Assembly (NCBI GenBank): GCA_026985755.1
Contig: JALSPX010000269.1
Span: forward strand, 1-6,772
Origin: Sulfurovum sp.
GTDB taxonomy: Bacteria > Campylobacterota > Campylobacteria > Campylobacterales > Sulfurovaceae
Direction: 5' to 3'
Length of the DNA: 6,772 bases
The notes beneath the pieces are model-generated. The model was not told the origin of the DNA and ran no database searches. It saw only the letters and a list, made by a program, of their open reading frames with translations. Every line of letters starts with the position of its first letter. Position 1 is the first letter of the stretch. Position numbers and translations under genes: made by a program. This document shows positions 4,817 to 6,772 of the stretch, piece by piece.

Positions 4817-6703
4817 TTATTCGTTTCCTTTACTGTTATTCATTCTTTGTCTCATTTTTATATGTACATGCACTATCTCTAGTGCTGCTGGTGTTACACC
4901 AGATATCTGCGATGCAGAAAAAAGTGTCGGTGGTGTCGCCTTTTCTAGTTTTTCCACAATCTCATTACTCAGTCCCGATATGCTGTTATACACAAAATCT
5001 TCTGGTATCTTGATTTTAAGCATCTCATCCATATTCATTATTTGTGCCTGTTGCTTCTCTATGTAACGGCTATATTTTGCTTCTACAAGTATCTGCTCCA
5101 TCACTTCATCATCATATTTGTCAAAGTCTGGCAGCAAGGTAGTGAGTTTCTCGCGATTAAAGTCACCACGACCTATCACATCCATCCAACGGGTTTTTTC
5201 GTTAATTTTCACTGCACCTATGGCAGAGAGTTTGGCTAAAAATTCCTTGGTTGGGGTGATATAGTTTTCAGATAAAAAGAGTAATGCCTCATCCAAAGCC
5301 TCTTTTTTCGCTTCAAACTTCGCCATATATGCTTCATCTAAAAGCCCAAGTGCTTGACCATAACGGGAGAGTCTCATGTCTGCATTGTCTTCACGTAAAA
5401 GCAGTCTATACTCTGCACGGCTGGTAAACATACGGTAAGGCTCTTTGGTGCCTTTGGTTACAAGGTCGTCTATGAGTACCCCTATATAGGCTTCATCACG
5501 ACGCAAAATAAACGGTTCTTTGCCTTGTACATTCAGTGCAGCATTTATCCCTGCCATCATCCCTTGGGCTGCTGCTTCTTCATAACCTGTAGTACCATTG
5601 ATTTGTCCTGCCGTGTAGAGTCCTGCTATTTTCTTAGTCTCTAGGGTGTGTTTTAGCTCAGTAGGCTGTACATAATCATACTCTATCGCATAGCCATAGC
5701 GGACGATTTTGGCATTCTCCATCCCCTCAACTGACTGTATCATCTCCAGTTGCACATCTATGGGTAGTGAGGTACTCATCCCATTGATGTAGTATTCAGT
5801 CTCATCCATCGTCTGAGGCTCTACAAATATCTGATGTCTAGGTCTGTCTCTAAAACGGCTAATCTTATCTTCTATACTTGGACAATAGCGTGGTCCTGTA
5901 CCCTCTATCTGTCCAGAGAACATCGGTGCTCTATAGAAGTTAGACTCTATAATCTCATGGGTGGTTTCATTGGTATAGGTGACATAACATGGTAACTGCT
6001 TAGGATTGAACGTACTCCTATCGGTACGAAACGAAAATGGAGGTGGAGGGGTATCTCCATGTTGCACTTCCATCACCGAAGTATCCACAGATTTTGCATC
6101 GATTCTCGCGCACGTTCCTGTTTTGAGTCTGCCTATCTCTATACCTAGCCCTCTCATATACTCAGCCAACTCCACAGAAGCAAACTCCCCTTGACGCCCA
6201 GCGACTTGCTTTTTGTCACCTATATGTATCAGCCCATTTAGAAACGTTCCTGCAGTGATGATGACTTTGGATGCAATATAGGTATTACCAAGTTGTGTGG
6301 TCACACCTTTGACTACCGCGTCTTCTACTACCAGTCCATCGGCTATCTCTTGCTTGACCTCTAGGTTTTCAGTATTAAGCACCACATTACGCATATAGAT
6401 TCTATAGGCATCCATATCTATCTGTGCACGTGTGCCACGTACTGCTGGGCCTTTAGAAGCATTGAGTGTTCTAAACTGTATCCCTGTAGTGTCGGTACAA
6501 ATACCCATCTCGCCACCGAGTGCATCTATCTCACGTACCAAATGCCCTTTGGCAAGCCCACCTATAGCAGGGTTACAAGAACTCGCACCTATCTGCTCTG
6601 CAAGTATCGTAATAAGCAAAGTCTTCACACCCATACGCGCCGAAGCCAAAGAAGCCTCTATCCCCGCATGACCACCACCGATAACTATGACATCGTAATT
6701 CAT
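4817..6703 (-). CDS. mnmG: tRNA uridine-5-carboxymethylaminomethyl modification enzyme MnmG (GidA)
   Basis: FAD-dependent enzyme that, in complex with the GTPase MnmE, adds carboxymethylaminomethyl to C5 of wobble uridine 34 in several tRNAs, using methylene-tetrahydrofolate and glycine (or ammonium). The 628 aa match the long, usual form. Visible motifs are the dinucleotide-binding GGGHAG (9-14), SCNPAIGG (42-49), a family-typical KTGT loop (194-197, followed by CAR where E. coli has PPR), the catalytic-cysteine segment YCPSIEDK (273-280), the FAD-binding TAGQINGTTGYEEAAAQG (364-381), FTSRAEYRLLLREDNAD (426-442), and the C-terminal YSRYIEKQ (544-551) and SGVTPAA (601-607) of the MnmE/tRNA-binding region. 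The ATG has GAGGT 5 nt upstream. A REP-like element begins 16 bp before the start codon. The PseG-like gene follows with no gap. Confidence 0.98.
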   Translation of the reverse strand: MNYDVIVIGGGHAGIEASLASARMGVKTLLITILAEQIGASSCNPAIGGLAKGHLVREIDALGGEMGICTDTTGIQFRTLNASKGPAVRGTRAQIDMDAYRIYMRNVVLNTENLEVKQEIADGLVVEDAVVKGVTTQLGNTYIASKVIITAGTFLNGLIHIGDKKQVAGRQGEFASVELAEYMRGLGIEIGRLKTGTCARIDAKSVDTSVMEVQHGDTPPPPFSFRTDRSTFNPKQLPCYVTYTNETTHEIIESNFYRAPMFSGQIEGTGPRYCPSIEDKISRFRDRPRHQIFVEPQTMDETEYYINGMSTSLPIDVQLEMIQSVEGMENAKIVRYGYAIEYDYVQPTELKHTLETKKIAGLYTAGQINGTTGYEEAAAQGMMAGINAALNVQGKEPFILRRDEAYIGVLIDDLVTKGTKEPYRMFTSRAEYRLLLREDNADMRLSRYGQALGLLDEAYMAKFEAKKEALDEALLFLSENYITPTKEFLAKLSAIGAVKINEKTRWMDVIGRGDFNREKLTTLLPDFDKYDDEVMEQILVEAKYSRYIEKQQAQIMNMDEMLKIKIPEDFVYNSISGLSNEIVEKLEKATPPTLFSASQISGVTPAALEIVHVHIKMRQRMNNSKGNE

Positions 6704-6718
6704 TTTTTACCTCATATC

Positions 6719-6743
6719 GGATACCCACAAGGGGCACCCCTAC
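6719..6743 (-). repeat. REP-like palindromic element in the mnmG leader
   Basis: On the minus strand GTAGGGG (6743-6737) leads into an 8-bp hairpin, GGGTGCCC (6739-6732) with GGGTATCC (6726-6719), around the loop CTTGT; two pairs are G-U. A GTAGGGG head, a CCTTGT-type loop and a GC-rich palindrome are, from memory, the layout of a dispersed intergenic repeat found in many bacteria (REP or small MITE type). The element ends 6 bp before the ribosome site of mnmG, so it would be part of the mRNA leader if the promoter lies outside the window. Confidence 0.5.
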
Positions 6744-6756
6744 ATTTTGATATACC

Positions 6757-6772
6757 GTAGAGGCATCCCCTT
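6757..6772 (+). repeat. Second REP-like copy, head-to-head, cut by the window end
   Basis: On the plus strand GTAGAGGCATCCCCTT repeats the beginning of the minus-strand element (GTAGGGGTG-CCCCTT) with a few changes and stops at the window edge. The heads face each other across 13 bp (6744-6756). Together they allow a long stem on the minus-strand RNA: 6772-6767 with 6734-6729 (6 bp), a one-base bulge at 6766, then 6765-6757 with 6743-6735 (9 bp, three G-U). That stem excludes the short hairpin at 6719-6739. Confidence 0.45.

Noticed and set aside
1..6772. CRISPR array, phage, toxin-antitoxin, transposase, tRNA or rRNA genes
   Set aside because: No regularly spaced repeats, no transposase or integrase reading frame and no tRNA- or rRNA-like sequence were seen; the coding space is filled by six core-type genes.

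Overview
The window holds six intact protein genes, all on the minus strand, packed with short gaps. Read in the direction of transcription (right to left) they are mnmG (tRNA wobble-uridine modification), an uncharacterised PseG/SpsG-like protein, petA-petB-petC (Rieske protein, cytochrome b, di-haem cytochrome c of a quinol:cytochrome c reductase), and moaA (first step of molybdenum cofactor synthesis). The AT-rich base composition, the di-haem c-type subunit in place of a standard mono-haem cytochrome c1, and the protein sequences suggest a Campylobacterota (former Epsilonproteobacteria) chromosome, probably a Sulfurovum/Sulfurimonas-like organism. The genus is an inference; no database was consulted.

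Layout. Positions 6704-6772 are the mnmG leader, which carries two head-to-head REP-like palindromes, the second cut by the window edge. mnmG (6703-4817) is followed with zero spacing (TAA then ATG) by the PseG-like gene (4816-3992), so these two look translationally coupled. A 127-bp gap (3865-3991) holds the petABC promoter: a perfect TATAAT -10 box with, upstream, a perfect CRP/FNR-geometry palindrome (TTGAG-N4-CTCAA) whose centre falls at -41.5 from the predicted start. petA, petB and petC follow with gaps of 10-11 bp. A hairpin with a T-rich tail (about 1165-1124) probably ends that operon. moaA (1053-76) appears to be its own unit. The last 75 bases contain a small tract of heptamer repeats and a pair of interlocked inverted repeats.

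How the genes work together. PetABC takes electrons from the quinol pool (menaquinol is likely in this phylum) and passes them to periplasmic cytochrome c, contributing to proton motive force. MoaA feeds molybdenum enzymes such as periplasmic nitrate reductase, so the two units plausibly serve the same respiratory physiology, and their upstream regions share an 11-of-14 match to the same palindromic box. MnmG is housekeeping. This is mostly an ordinary core-genome region and I do not see a new multi-gene system. The points that merit a second look are the PseG-like protein that seems to lack both family catalytic residues, the mixed bc1/b6-type traits of the cytochrome complex, the class II-type activator site, and the REP-like elements.
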